Source: M269 sp964625615
Lineage (GTDB): Bacteria; Pseudomonadota; Gammaproteobacteria; Enterobacterales; Alteromonadaceae
Direction: 5' to 3'
Length of the DNA: 64,000 nt
Assembly: GCA_964625615.1 (NCBI GenBank)
Contig: CAZVDU010000004.1
Span: 1 to 64,000, forward strand
In this document: piece by piece, positions 7,830-15,761 of the stretch
Position numbering within the stretch: the first letter of the stretch is position 1
Layout of the letters: every line of letters starts with the position of its first letter
Made by a program: the position numbers and the translations under genes
Notes under the pieces: model-generated
The model's database searches: none
Told to the model about the DNA's origin: nothing
Seen by the model: the letters and a program-made list of their open reading frames with translations, nothing else

Positions 7830-8462
7830 TTAAATGAGGCTGGAAGCCTTACGCCTCATCATAAGAGAAAACATTCCCAATAGCATTAATAGTACGGGTG
7901 TTGGTTCGCTTACCGCTACGGGTAATTGAGCGCCTGGTCCCGTTGGTGTTGGATCTTGCGGATCTGGGTTAGCAACAGATGATACCGCTCTCAGCGAACC
8001 CGATATTAATTCGCGAGAAGCATCTGGGTTAGTTATTTCATTGGCGGCGCTAGAGCATGCCGAGTTAGTACAAAAGCTCTCTGAACCTGTGGGAACAAAA
8101 ATACCGACTATTGTACCAATGACAGCATCAAACCCAATGTTAGCATCAAACCTAAAAAAACCAGCATTCAAGAAATCTGGCCCTAAAACATCACTAAACG
8201 CAAATACACCTATTGCAGTCAGATTCCCAAAAGAACCAGCCCGCCCTATATATTGCCGTCCACCTAATATCGATCCACCCGTTGTATTTATATCAATATC
8301 GAAGAGTTCATCGTTAATAAAATCAAAGGTAAATGAGCCGTTAGCCATTCCACCATCATCAAATTCAAAATCAACAAGTTCCCAAGTTATAATACTTGCG
8401 TTGGCAGAAAAGGAGATTGAGAAAACAAGAGATACAAGAAGTGCAAACTTTTTAAACATCAT
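7830..8462 (-). CDS. PEP-CTERM sorting-signal exported protein
   Basis: This 210-residue protein has an N-terminal signal peptide (MMFKKFALLVSLVFSISFSANA). A low-complexity Gly/Phe/Asp-rich beta region follows, with two cysteines close together (CTNSAC), then a Pro/Thr-rich stretch. The C-terminal tripartite sorting signal is S-E-P-T-P followed by a hydrophobic helix LLMLLGMFSLMM and a basic RRK cluster. This is a PEP-CTERM-type signal, processed by an exosortase and associated with extracellular polysaccharide export. Function of the central part is not recognised. The exosortase is not in this window. A GG-N10-GC promoter element sits at a suitable distance upstream, consistent with PrsR/sigma-54 control known for PEP-CTERM genes. 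Confidence 0.8.
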   Translation of the reverse strand: MMFKKFALLVSLVFSISFSANASIITWELVDFEFDDGGMANGSFTFDFINDELFDIDINTTGGSILGGRQYIGRAGSFGNLTAIGVFAFSDVLGPDFLNAGFFRFDANIGFDAVIGTIVGIFVPTGSESFCTNSACSSAANEITNPDASRELISGSLRAVSSVANPDPQDPTPTGPGAQLPVAVSEPTPVLLMLLGMFSLMMRRKASSLI

Positions 8463-8495
8463 ATAGTTCCATTACAATTAAAGTTCAGCAAGTAA

Positions 8496-8510
8496 GCAAA
8501 AAGCACACCT
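8496..8510 (-). promoter_or_regulatory. Candidate sigma-54 (-24/-12) promoter of the PEP-CTERM gene
   Basis: On the minus strand AGGTGTGCTTTTTGC has the obligate GG and GC dinucleotides separated by 10 bases and ends in TTGC, the core of the sigma-54 consensus. The -24 hexamer is otherwise imperfect. The predicted start of transcription (about 8484) leaves a leader of about 22 bases with GGA before the ATG. PEP-CTERM genes in other proteobacteria are known to be driven by RpoN with PrsK/PrsR. Confidence 0.4.
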
Positions 8511-8522
8511 ATATTAAAACCC

Positions 8523-8541
8523 TTAAGTTTCATTAACTTAA
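8523..8541. promoter_or_regulatory. Palindrome upstream of the PEP-CTERM promoter
   Basis: TTAAGTT (8523-8529) and AACTTAA (8535-8541) form a perfect 7-bp inverted repeat with a 5-base spacer, about 15-30 bp upstream of the candidate sigma-54 promoter. It could be an activator or repressor site. The rest of the 314-bp gap (8463-8776) shows nothing recognisable. Confidence 0.3.
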
Positions 8542-8776
8542 AACACGCCTTTCTTAAGAATGTAAAAAATACCGACACTTTTTGTTAGAGGAAGTTTGAT
8601 CTGAGTTCATAGAGGTGAGGAAATTAAAGAATTAAGAAAAATGAACTAGACCAAAGCCTATTCTGCGAATATCAACAATTTCTAGGCCCGACACTGCGCC
8701 CTTTTATCTTAATACAAACCGAAATCGACATGTTTTCGTCTCGCAAGCATACATAATTTATGCAAGTCATTCGTTA

Positions 8777-9394
8777 TTACACCGGATTCAGCGTGTATTT
8801 AGCAATGCCAACTATATTCAACTTATCAAAAGCTGCACGATCATAAGTCGTTGCGTTGTAATTTGGATTATCGCAACTCAATACGTATTGTCCATCAGTA
8901 CTCAACTGAACTCTTCTTAGCACTATACTTTTATCAATTGTCAGTAGAAGGACATCTCCATCTTTAATCAAACCTCTGTCTTTGGATACTTCATAGGTTA
9001 CGATCGCGTCTTTAACTATGGTTGGGCTCATTGAATCACTTTCGACTCGGTATTGTAATATGCTGCCCTCTTTTGAATATTTAACTTTTCCTTCGTTGAT
9101 CCTACCTGCTTGCGGTGCACTTATTAATGTTTCTAGCGCAAGTGAGTGATCCGTATTTGATAAAGGACCAATGGATAACAACATGTTAAGCAAAGGAATA
9201 AAACTCTCACCTGTTTCAATCGACAAAGCTGCAATATAATCAACGGGCGGTAAACGCCCTTCCTTTTCATAACTTTTGATTGTATTCGTGTGATAGCCCC
9301 ACTTTTTAGAAAAAACAGGTCTTGATACACCGCTTTCACGACGAATATTAAAGATGTACTCAGCAAATTCTGACGGCGTCACTGTATATCCCAA
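8777..9394 (-). CDS. XRE-type HTH / S24 (LexA-CI-like) transcriptional regulator
   Basis: This 205-residue protein has an N-terminal Cro/CI-like helix-turn-helix (about residues 8-60; VSRPVFSKKWGYHTNTIKSYEKEGRLP). The C-terminal S24 domain (about 112-205) has the nucleophile motif ESDSMSPT (S121). An Ala-Gly pair in SAPQAGR (96-97) sits where self-cleaving repressors are cut. The residue corresponding to the catalytic lysine is arginine (IVLRRV, R160), so autoproteolysis may be lost. The start appears to be TTG at 9394 (upstream in-frame stop, no ATG nearby); GTG at residue 5 is an alternative. Palindromes containing GGGATA/TATCCC lie just upstream. No phage genes flank it, so it reads as a chromosomal regulator rather than a prophage repressor. 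Confidence 0.8.
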   Translation of the reverse strand: MGYTVTPSEFAEYIFNIRRESGVSRPVFSKKWGYHTNTIKSYEKEGRLPPVDYIAALSIETGESFIPLLNMLLSIGPLSNTDHSLALETLISAPQAGRINEGKVKYSKEGSILQYRVESDSMSPTIVKDAIVTYEVSKDRGLIKDGDVLLLTIDKSIVLRRVQLSTDGQYVLSCDNPNYNATTYDRAAFDKLNIVGIAKYTLNPV

Positions 9395-9446
9395 ATTAAA
9401 TAACTTTTATTATCAAACACATAGAAAAGGGATACAAAAATATCCC
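9387..9446. promoter_or_regulatory. Candidate operator: GGGATA-N6-TATCCC plus extra half-site
   Basis: GGGATA (9429-9434) and TATCCC (9441-9446) form a dyad with 6-base spacing, 35 bp upstream of the S24 regulator. A further TATCCC (9387-9392) overlaps the regulator's start codon. The arrangement is what an autoregulated CI-like repressor would use. Assignment is inferred from symmetry and position. Confidence 0.4.
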
Positions 9447-9460
9447 AAAAAAGACTTTAC

Positions 9461-9478
9461 GAGACATTTTAATGTCTC
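9461..9478. promoter_or_regulatory. Perfect 18-bp palindrome GAGACATT-TT-AATGTCTC
   Basis: The two 8-base arms (9461-9468, 9471-9478) are perfectly complementary around TT. It lies 15 bp from the GGGATA dyad, in the 478-bp gap (9395-9872) between the S24 regulator and the small plus-strand gene. It may be a second regulator site. Otherwise the gap holds an ACCTT-ATGC-AAGGT dyad near 9760 and no convincing gene. Confidence 0.4.
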
Positions 9479-9872
9479 TTATTATATACCTCATGCTGAA
9501 TCGAGAATTAACTCAACGAAGAGATCTATGTGTAGCCTTTGTTTCTCCATAACTGAAAGTGTTCCTCGATTACTTAGCTGTAGTTACCAAGAACCTACCA
9601 CCCTATCGTATAAAGCAAAGTCAAAGTGCCGGCTTCTCATACTATCCACCGGTGAGTATTGATGAGGAAACCCTACAAAGCTATCACAACGCTCATTCTT
9701 GACGCAAATAAGTACTCTTATGCTCAAAGCAACCTACTATGACCATATTTAACCTTATGCAAGGTGTAATATTTTATACAAAACACTGCGTAATAAAAGG
9801 CTTATTTAGAGATGAGCTAATTAAACCTACCAGTAACATTGAGTGATAATAAACAAAATATAAGGAAATTAA

Positions 9873-10115
9873 ATGACTGACCATAACCCCTTAATAGAAA
9901 AAAACTCAGAAGATACATTGCTTAACTTGCACACTGTCTTAACATTTGTGCACGATTTACACAGCCACGATCAATTAGTTGAATTACAAAGTAAAAAGAA
10001 TATGAATATAGCTATCTCATTGATCCTCAAATGCACAAATGATGCATTAGAACATGAGATAAACAGGCTTGAATTGCGGCAAGAAAATGCGAAACCTTAC
10101 CACTTTGAAGCTTGA
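9873..10115 (+). CDS. Small acidic hypothetical protein (80 aa)
   Basis: I do not recognise this protein. It is predicted to be soluble and largely helical (LLNLHTVLTFVHDLHSHDQLVELQSKKNMNIAISLILKC, then NDALEHEINRLEL), with many Glu, Asp, His and Asn. It has no signal peptide or membrane segment. The ATG at 9873 has a good AAGGA ribosome site 8 bases upstream, the main reason to accept it as a gene. It stands alone on the plus strand, convergent with yfcL, and about 480 bp downstream of the divergently transcribed S24 regulator, so it could be a target of that regulator. Confidence 0.6.
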   Translation: MTDHNPLIEKNSEDTLLNLHTVLTFVHDLHSHDQLVELQSKKNMNIAISLILKCTNDALEHEINRLELRQENAKPYHFEA

Positions 10116-10141
10116 GTTCTCTTTAGAGAAACAATATTAAC

Positions 10142-10432
10142 TTATTCAACCTCAAAGTTTGACGACAAACGATGCCATAATTGAAGAGCTTTTTCTTGCT
10201 CATCTGCTGTTAAGTTATCAGTCTCAAACCCAGCTTCCAAACTATTAATAATGCTTCGATCTAAATCGAAAAACGCATAGTTCTTTTTGATAAATGCCTG
10301 ACCAACGATCAGATCAAAATGCCCTGACAAATAGCTGGATATAAATAGTTCTTCATCCGTTCCCTGGTCAACAAATGTATCAAACAACTCTTGGCATCTA
10401 TCAACTGCTTTCTCGAACTTATCTAATGTCAT
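10142..10432 (-). CDS. yfcL: YfcL family protein
   Basis: This 96-residue protein begins MTLDKFEKAVDRCQELFD and contains the family hallmark DEELFISSYLSGHFDL, as in E. coli YfcL (DDELFASGYLRGHLTL). Function is unknown; it is a small helical cytosolic protein. The start at 10432 is preferred over the upstream in-frame ATG at 10489 because family alignment begins here and the upstream extension is encoded inside the neighbouring gene. The start overlaps the end of the ATP-NAD-kinase-like gene by 14 bases. In E. coli, yfcL and epmC (yfcM) are also adjacent next to mnmC, so the locus is conserved with one extra gene between them. Confidence 0.88.
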   Translation of the reverse strand: MTLDKFEKAVDRCQELFDTFVDQGTDEELFISSYLSGHFDLIVGQAFIKKNYAFFDLDRSIINSLEAGFETDNLTADEQEKALQLWHRLSSNFEVE

Positions 10433-11612
10433 TGTATACAGCCTCGTCACCTTCAGTACCGGGGGAAGCCACTGGGTACAATACTTCATTTCTGTAACCG
10501 GTAATAACAGGTAAAAAGCCCGTCAGTGATTTATCGAGCACCGAGTCTCCCGTATCAACAATTAAGGGCCGCCCATCTAAGCGCTGCAACTTACTTTTGC
10601 TAGCAATAATAATCACATTTTGTATACCGATATAACGGATAACATCCGGCGTTAGTTGTTGGTTACCACGACCAAAAATGTGCCCTTGTCCACCGATCAA
10701 GGTAATCACCAATTTAACAGGTGTCCCTTCCTTTTCTTTTAAATGACCAATCAGTTGCTCAGCTGTCACATCTGTCGCCAGCAATCCTTGCTCAAAAACC
10801 AAATCGACACCTAATAAAGTGTTATGCAAGCCGAGTTCTTGCATCACAAAATCGACTGTTGAGCCTGATCCCATCACATAAACTTCGTCATCCATTTCGT
10901 CAATCAAGTAGTCTGCAATCTCTTGCAACACACCTTCTTCAGTTTCTTTACCGCCTTGTTTCACAGCTTGAATGTATTGCAATTCACTAGGAACGCGCAT
11001 CTGGCCATATTGTTTGGCTTTAACAACACCTTGTCGGAAGAGGCTTTCGTCAATGTCCATAACATCGGCGGCGCCAACATTAACCAACTCACCTTTAGCA
11101 AGCATCAGCACGACTCTCCCTGCTGCTTTTGGTGTTACGGCAAAAACACCCGAATGAATTTTACAACCTGCTGGTATACCTAAGACGGGAATAGGCAGAT
11201 TATCAACTCCTGAAGCTTTGGCGGACTCGTCAACTTGCTGACAAATATTGCGTGCAGTTCCATCTCCGCCAGCAAACAAAATAAGATCGACTTTCTGGTT
11301 AATCAACCTCTCAACACAAGCTTGAGTATCCTCAGCTTCCGTCTGTTCATGGGTAGCCAAGTAACTAATAACGGTGTCAAAACCTAGTTCTCTTGCTACA
11401 TCTTCACCCATCTCACCACTCGCCGTATAGATAATACACTTATCTTTGGCGGTCGATAAAAGCTCCAATGCCAATCTTGTTTTTTGCTGTGCTTTTTTTT
11501 CAGCACCTTGAGCTAACGCTTTTTCTCTAATTTCAGCGCCGTCACTACCCTTTAAGGCGAGAGCACCACCAATACCCGCATAAGGGTTTATGACTAAGCC
11601 TAAGCGAAACAT
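10419..11612 (-). CDS. ATP-NAD kinase family protein (AcoX/COG3199 type)
   Basis: This protein of about 397 residues starts MFRLGLVINPYAGIGGALALKGSDG. It carries the NAD-kinase/diacylglycerol-kinase superfamily GGDGT nucleotide motif (LILFAGGDGTARNIC), VLGIPAGCKIHSGVFA, and a C-terminal GGQGHIFGRGNQQL motif typical of the longer AcoX-like subfamily. Biochemical role is not established. ATG at 11612 is chosen because AGGGGA lies 6 bases upstream and family alignment starts here; a longer reading frame upstream lies inside epmC. It overlaps epmC by 13 bases and yfcL by 14, so the three are probably cotranscribed and translationally coupled. This gene is inserted between yfcL and epmC compared with E. 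coli. Confidence 0.85.
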   Translation of the reverse strand: MFRLGLVINPYAGIGGALALKGSDGAEIREKALAQGAEKKAQQKTRLALELLSTAKDKCIIYTASGEMGEDVARELGFDTVISYLATHEQTEAEDTQACVERLINQKVDLILFAGGDGTARNICQQVDESAKASGVDNLPIPVLGIPAGCKIHSGVFAVTPKAAGRVVLMLAKGELVNVGAADVMDIDESLFRQGVVKAKQYGQMRVPSELQYIQAVKQGGKETEEGVLQEIADYLIDEMDDEVYVMGSGSTVDFVMQELGLHNTLLGVDLVFEQGLLATDVTAEQLIGHLKEKEGTPVKLVITLIGGQGHIFGRGNQQLTPDVIRYIGIQNVIIIASKSKLQRLDGRPLIVDTGDSVLDKSLTGFLPVITGYRNEVLYPVASPGTEGDEAVYNDIR

Positions 11613-12154
11613 GCGTTGTCCCCTAGCACCTCTACCTGCACATCGACTCTGGGCTGCTGATAAAACTGACATAATGATTCAATAAATTTTCCTGCCCTTT
11701 CAGGGAAACCATCTGAGCAATAGGATTCGAGTTGTGCAAATACCTCACGCTTAAAGCTAGCCCTATCCGTCTCAATACCCGATAAATTATCAACGCTAAC
11801 ATCAAAGGGCTTACCACAAGCAAGGCTAAAAGCCCACTCGATGGCCTGGGGTTTAATTTCTGCTTGTTCGAAGGCTTTTTGCTGCAATTCATCTCGTCCA
11901 TCAGGTGCGTACCAATAACCGTAATCGACCAGCAAACGTCTATTCTTTCCGGCAATACACCAATGAGCAATTTCGTGCAGCGCACTGGCAAAAAAGCCGT
12001 GAGCAAAAACAACTCGATGAAAAGAAATATCATCATCTGCTGGCAGGTAAATGGGTTCTTCATCACCCTTGATTAAACGAGTGTTTTCCGCTTTGTCAAA
12101 GAGTCCATCAAATAAATTGATGAGATCATTGTAAAGCAAAGTACTTCTCGTCAT
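11600..12154 (-). CDS. epmC: Elongation factor P hydroxylase
   Basis: EpmC hydroxylates the beta-lysylated lysine of elongation factor P, completing the modification made by EpmA and EpmB. The 184-residue product aligns throughout with E. coli EpmC: NTRLIKGDEEPIYLPADDD, RVVFAHGFFASALHEIAHWCIAGK (putative metal-binding HEIAH), YGYWYAPDGRD and KPQAIEWAF. The ATG at 12154 reproduces the family N-terminus length exactly; further in-frame ATGs at 12175 and 12217 are less likely. It is the first gene of a unit with the ATP-NAD-kinase-like gene and yfcL. epmA and epmB are not in the window. Confidence 0.94.
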   Translation of the reverse strand: MTRSTLLYNDLINLFDGLFDKAENTRLIKGDEEPIYLPADDDISFHRVVFAHGFFASALHEIAHWCIAGKNRRLLVDYGYWYAPDGRDELQQKAFEQAEIKPQAIEWAFSLACGKPFDVSVDNLSGIETDRASFKREVFAQLESYCSDGFPERAGKFIESLCQFYQQPRVDVQVEVLGDNACFA

Positions 12155-12232
12155 TTTTAACCCACGTAATGGCATATACAAAGGCGCACATTTTACGTAG
12201 ATATGCGCCTTGTGCAAATTGGGTTTAACGAC

Positions 12233-13600
12233 TTAATTAGAGTTCAGCAGATTGACGCTTATGCCACTCGCTTCATCCACATCTCCTTCAATGGTAATCA
12301 GATAGTTTGTATCCTCATCAATACCAACAAAATCTGAGATAAACAGCAGTTCCTCATTCCCATTATCATCTTCTGAAATCAGTATTAGCTGATAGAAATC
12401 CGAAGGCACCGTTTCTTGCCGTACCGCTGAAAAATCAAGGTTTAACGTCTGAAACTCTGCTGTTTCAAGCGTCTCCTCTGCGCGTACAAAATACAGAATC
12501 AAATCATCGACCCCAGGTACTAGGTTCACAATATTTAAATCGTGAGAGAACGATTGTGGTAAGTCACTCACATCAAAATTCAATGTCCGAACTTGGTCCA
12601 GCTCATTTCGATATATAACCAGTGTTCTGCCCTGATCTTGGTTCAAGGTTAATAAGCCGTTCTCAAATAATATTGCCTCGTCGGACTCTTGTAGGATATT
12701 CACTTGGTAATCACCAAAAGGTAAGGTCGAAAAGCCTGTCAACTGTGAAGATGAAACCTGAACTTGCGCTACTTGTCCGTCGTTGTCACGAATATTAGCA
12801 AGCACATTTGATTCAAAGTCTAAGCTGTTGTAAACACGGAATTGCGCACTGGCTAGCAGGTTATTAAAGCTCTGTACTGAGGTCGAATTAGTGACGATAT
12901 CAACGGCTAGCCCATCATCCCCGGGGCCTGTTGTTGAACGAACAATCATAATGTAATCAATGAGCAAGCTAAAATTAATATCGTCACTTTCATACAATAC
13001 ATTTGTGGTACCTGTTTCAGTCAGGAAAACCTTATACTCCTGCGAATCCCAAATTAGTGGATCATCTCCTGCATCAAAAAATGGCAGTTCTTCAATGCTG
13101 TTAAAGGCTAAATCAGTGATAAGATTCGCTTCTGAGAAAGGTGCTCCAACTTCACCAATATAAAGATCATAGGTTACGTCTTGTATTGCAGAAAAAGCTC
13201 TTAGCGTAAAACCTTCTTCTAAATCGCTACGTTCAAAATCAATATTGGTTACTGTAGGTGCGTCAAAATTACCAGACATCACCACTAGCGTCTTATCGCC
13301 ATCGGCAAGGTTTAAATTCTGAGTCGATATTTCTTGTTCTTGTCCGGTTGTATCTATCCATCTTAGTGTTAAGTCATAATCGCCTTCCTCAACGCTTACC
13401 AAACTAGTCGCATCACCAAAAACACTCGAGCCGACGGAAACATCATCTACCAACAAGCTCGTTGATGCACTGTTGGCAGAAGCATTGAAAAACTGTAAAG
13501 AACTTAAAGGGAAGGTTTCATCACTGTCATCTGAATCACTGCCACAAGCCGAAAGTATAGCTATAGCCCCCACCAACATCATTGAACGCACGATTTTCAT
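12233..13600 (-). CDS. DUF4397-like beta-rich lipoprotein
   Basis: This 455-residue protein has a lipoprotein signal peptide (lipobox ILSAC, C19) followed by an acidic Ser/Asp linker (GSDSDDSDE). The rest is beta-rich and looks like repeated immunoglobulin-like units of 90-110 residues with recurring patterns such as LQFFNASANSASTSLLVDD, FRVYNSLDFESNVLANI and LNIVNLVPGVDDLILYFV. This resembles DUF4397-type envelope proteins. The composition is strongly acidic, as usual for secreted marine proteins. It is probably anchored in the outer membrane; function unknown. It is transcribed alone; the 323-bp upstream gap holds its promoter. Confidence 0.7.
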   Translation of the reverse strand: MKIVRSMMLVGAIAILSACGSDSDDSDETFPLSSLQFFNASANSASTSLLVDDVSVGSSVFGDATSLVSVEEGDYDLTLRWIDTTGQEQEISTQNLNLADGDKTLVVMSGNFDAPTVTNIDFERSDLEEGFTLRAFSAIQDVTYDLYIGEVGAPFSEANLITDLAFNSIEELPFFDAGDDPLIWDSQEYKVFLTETGTTNVLYESDDINFSLLIDYIMIVRSTTGPGDDGLAVDIVTNSTSVQSFNNLLASAQFRVYNSLDFESNVLANIRDNDGQVAQVQVSSSQLTGFSTLPFGDYQVNILQESDEAILFENGLLTLNQDQGRTLVIYRNELDQVRTLNFDVSDLPQSFSHDLNIVNLVPGVDDLILYFVRAEETLETAEFQTLNLDFSAVRQETVPSDFYQLILISEDDNGNEELLFISDFVGIDEDTNYLITIEGDVDEASGISVNLLNSN

Positions 13601-13923
13601 AGTTATTCCTATTATGTGAAAATCGCTCTGATAGCTGAATTAATTCTTTAGTTCATGCACTTACAAAACCTTTACGTTGAGCCAAGAATCTTTACTTAAC
13701 TTTACATTCAAGGCGGGAACTTAAGCAGTAGATTGATATAACTTAAACAGACGCCTTGACGGATCATAGGTGGCATCTCGTGTGTCAAAAGTACAAATAT
13801 TGGTCAATTAAATGGAGCATCACATAAGACGGACCATCACATCAGGTTAATTACTTATGAAGACATTGGGGTCGCTGATAAATATGCTCTCTAACTCAGG
13901 CAGGCGGCTCTTCTAAGTCGAGA
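13601..13923. other. Intergenic region with no recognised gene
   Basis: This is the gap between the beta-rich lipoprotein (which starts at its left edge) and the TPR pseudo-receiver (which ends at its right edge). It contains a CAAGGCG (13709-13715) / CGCCTTG (13752-13758) inverted repeat with a 36-base loop and no other clear structure. No U-tract terminator for the pseudo-receiver gene was seen. Confidence 0.5.
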
Positions 13924-15591
13924 CTAGGTAACTGATTTAACCTGATAGTTCGAATCAACATTGTCACTACTATTCAGTTCATCAACATGTTGTATAAATC
14001 GTTCGCGTTGCACACTGCTCAGGCTATTGTTATTCAGTAGATCAACACATTGCTGAACGACATCTTTTTGAGGGCTATTCAACACTTCTTTTTCAATCAA
14101 CTTAACAACAACTTTAAGAATACTCATACAGACTTTCGCATCTTTGGGGGATAGCTGTAGTGCTTGTTCTAATGAGTTAAATGCAGGTTTAAAACGTCTA
14201 TTCTTATAGTGTACGGCAGCCATTTCACTCAACTCTGACGAGGTGTAATGAATACTGGTGCGCTCATCTTCTTCCTGATTGAGATACTCACTCACAACCC
14301 TACCGGTAAAAGAATCATCGCTAATTTGATTTTTCACTTTACTAAGCAATGCTAACGACTCTTCCCAAAAACCTAAATCATGAAATGCTTTAATCTTATC
14401 CAGATTGTCTTCCAGTGCTCCTTCGGGCGGTTTACATAAGTGGTCTTTAAGTTTTTTCTCTGCTTGTTTTTTGTCTTGCCTAACAGTCAACATTCTAACG
14501 TCGATAATATCTAACTGCTCTTTAAGCTCATCCGTAATGCCATAGTCTGACTCTATTTCACTTATCCTACGCTCAACTCTTTTTAATGTCGTATTCGCTT
14601 CTGTTTTTGACTGAGTTGATGCCAAGTCAATACCTGCACGTATAACATTGAGCGAGAGTTCAGGTGAGTCATGAATAGAGTTTTTGGCATACTTAGCCAT
14701 ATTGAGCGTTGCGAGATACTGCCCTTTACGATCATGATTGAGCCTTGCCAATGCCCATGATTTTTTATTGCGCTCAATATTACGTGGCGCTAATGCAGTC
14801 GCCTTCTGGATTATTTCGTAACCTAGTTCATACTCTTCATTTTCGATGTAGTACTGTGCCAATAAGTCATAGGTTAAAAAACGAGTATCGTCTCTTTCTA
14901 ATAACTTTTCGGTTAACTCCAATCCTTCCTCTATTTTATTTTGCTTTAATAATGTTCGAGCTATGCCAACAGATACCCAAGCATATTTATATTTTAAGGC
15001 TAATTTACGATAGAATTGTTCCGCATCTTCAAATGCAAATAGATGGCATAAACATTCACCTATCAAGCGGTTAGCGTAAGGGTGATATTGATGCAGAGAT
15101 TCATCTTTAAGCTGACGTTCAGCGTAGTAAATAGCCTTAGCGTATTCTTCTTGGTCAATGCAATATTGAAGTTTATGTAAACGACGGTTTATCTGCAGAA
15201 CATGCTTTAAACGTTGTTCAACTTTGCGCGTATCTAGCGGTTTGACCCAAAAGTCATCGGGTTGGAGTTCAACAACACAATTCACAAGCGCTGGATCAGT
15301 TTCAGCACTCAGAAAAATAACGGAAGTGGATTTAGTAATATGCCCTTTAAACTTCATTTCTTCGAGCAGATTAAATCCATCTTTATCACTTTTTACGTCA
15401 AATGAAATAATGATGATATCAAAAGTGGTTTTTTCACATAATCGCAGTGCAAAGAAGGCATTTTCAGCACTTTTTACTTTCGTAATAGCATGTTCATCCA
15501 GTGCACGCTTGATGATCTCATGCACCAGCACTTGTCCATCAATAATAAGCACATTTAAGCTTTGATTGTCTTTGTAGGCTGGAATATCCAC
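13924..15591 (-). CDS. Response-regulator-like receiver domain fused to TPR repeats
   Basis: This 555-residue cytosolic protein has an N-terminal receiver-like domain (about 12-130) followed by a long TPR-type helical array (about 140-510; for example YAWVSVGIARTLLKQNKIEEGLEL and KNRRFKPAFNSLEQALQLSPKDAKV). In the receiver, the acidic pocket keeps one Asp (D18), and the Lys of the KP motif (FWVKPLD, K117) is intact. The position aligned with the phospho-acceptor Asp is serine (IIIIS63FDVKSDKDG), judged against the DYNLG-type spacing of related TPR regulators. It may therefore signal without phosphorylation. It lies 170 bp downstream of a soluble chemoreceptor on the same strand, suggesting a shared signalling role. 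No DNA-binding or enzymatic output is visible. Confidence 0.82.
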   Translation of the reverse strand: MDIPAYKDNQSLNVLIIDGQVLVHEIIKRALDEHAITKVKSAENAFFALRLCEKTTFDIIIISFDVKSDKDGFNLLEEMKFKGHITKSTSVIFLSAETDPALVNCVVELQPDDFWVKPLDTRKVEQRLKHVLQINRRLHKLQYCIDQEEYAKAIYYAERQLKDESLHQYHPYANRLIGECLCHLFAFEDAEQFYRKLALKYKYAWVSVGIARTLLKQNKIEEGLELTEKLLERDDTRFLTYDLLAQYYIENEEYELGYEIIQKATALAPRNIERNKKSWALARLNHDRKGQYLATLNMAKYAKNSIHDSPELSLNVIRAGIDLASTQSKTEANTTLKRVERRISEIESDYGITDELKEQLDIIDVRMLTVRQDKKQAEKKLKDHLCKPPEGALEDNLDKIKAFHDLGFWEESLALLSKVKNQISDDSFTGRVVSEYLNQEEDERTSIHYTSSELSEMAAVHYKNRRFKPAFNSLEQALQLSPKDAKVCMSILKVVVKLIEKEVLNSPQKDVVQQCVDLLNNNSLSSVQRERFIQHVDELNSSDNVDSNYQVKSVT

Positions 15592-15761
15592 TATATGATT
15601 GCGCCGCTCATTTGTATAAATTTACTCAACTAAAGCCAGACTCATTACTTACATTCTTGCTTATTATGATTTTGATGCCAACAAAATAATAATTGCGTGT
15701 AAAACACACAAGTAGCATTCCGCTTGTAACATGCTTAACTCAGAAATCTACCGACGATTCG

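Noticed and set aside
8041..8466. Plus-strand frame of 141 codons
   Set aside because: It is exactly antisense to the PEP-CTERM gene, which has a signal peptide and sorting signal; the plus frame is a composition shadow.
8777..9394. Prophage boundary suggested by the CI-like regulator
   Set aside because: No integrase, attachment site, tRNA or structural phage gene occurs on either side; neighbours are chromosomal.
9354..9662. Plus-strand frame of 102 codons starting inside the S24 regulator
   Set aside because: It overlaps the regulator's coding start and the operator palindromes, has no ribosome site, and its translation lacks any domain-like pattern.
13709..13758. CAAGGCG / CGCCTTG inverted repeat as a terminator
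   Set aside because: The loop is 36 bases and there is no U-tract; too weak to call.
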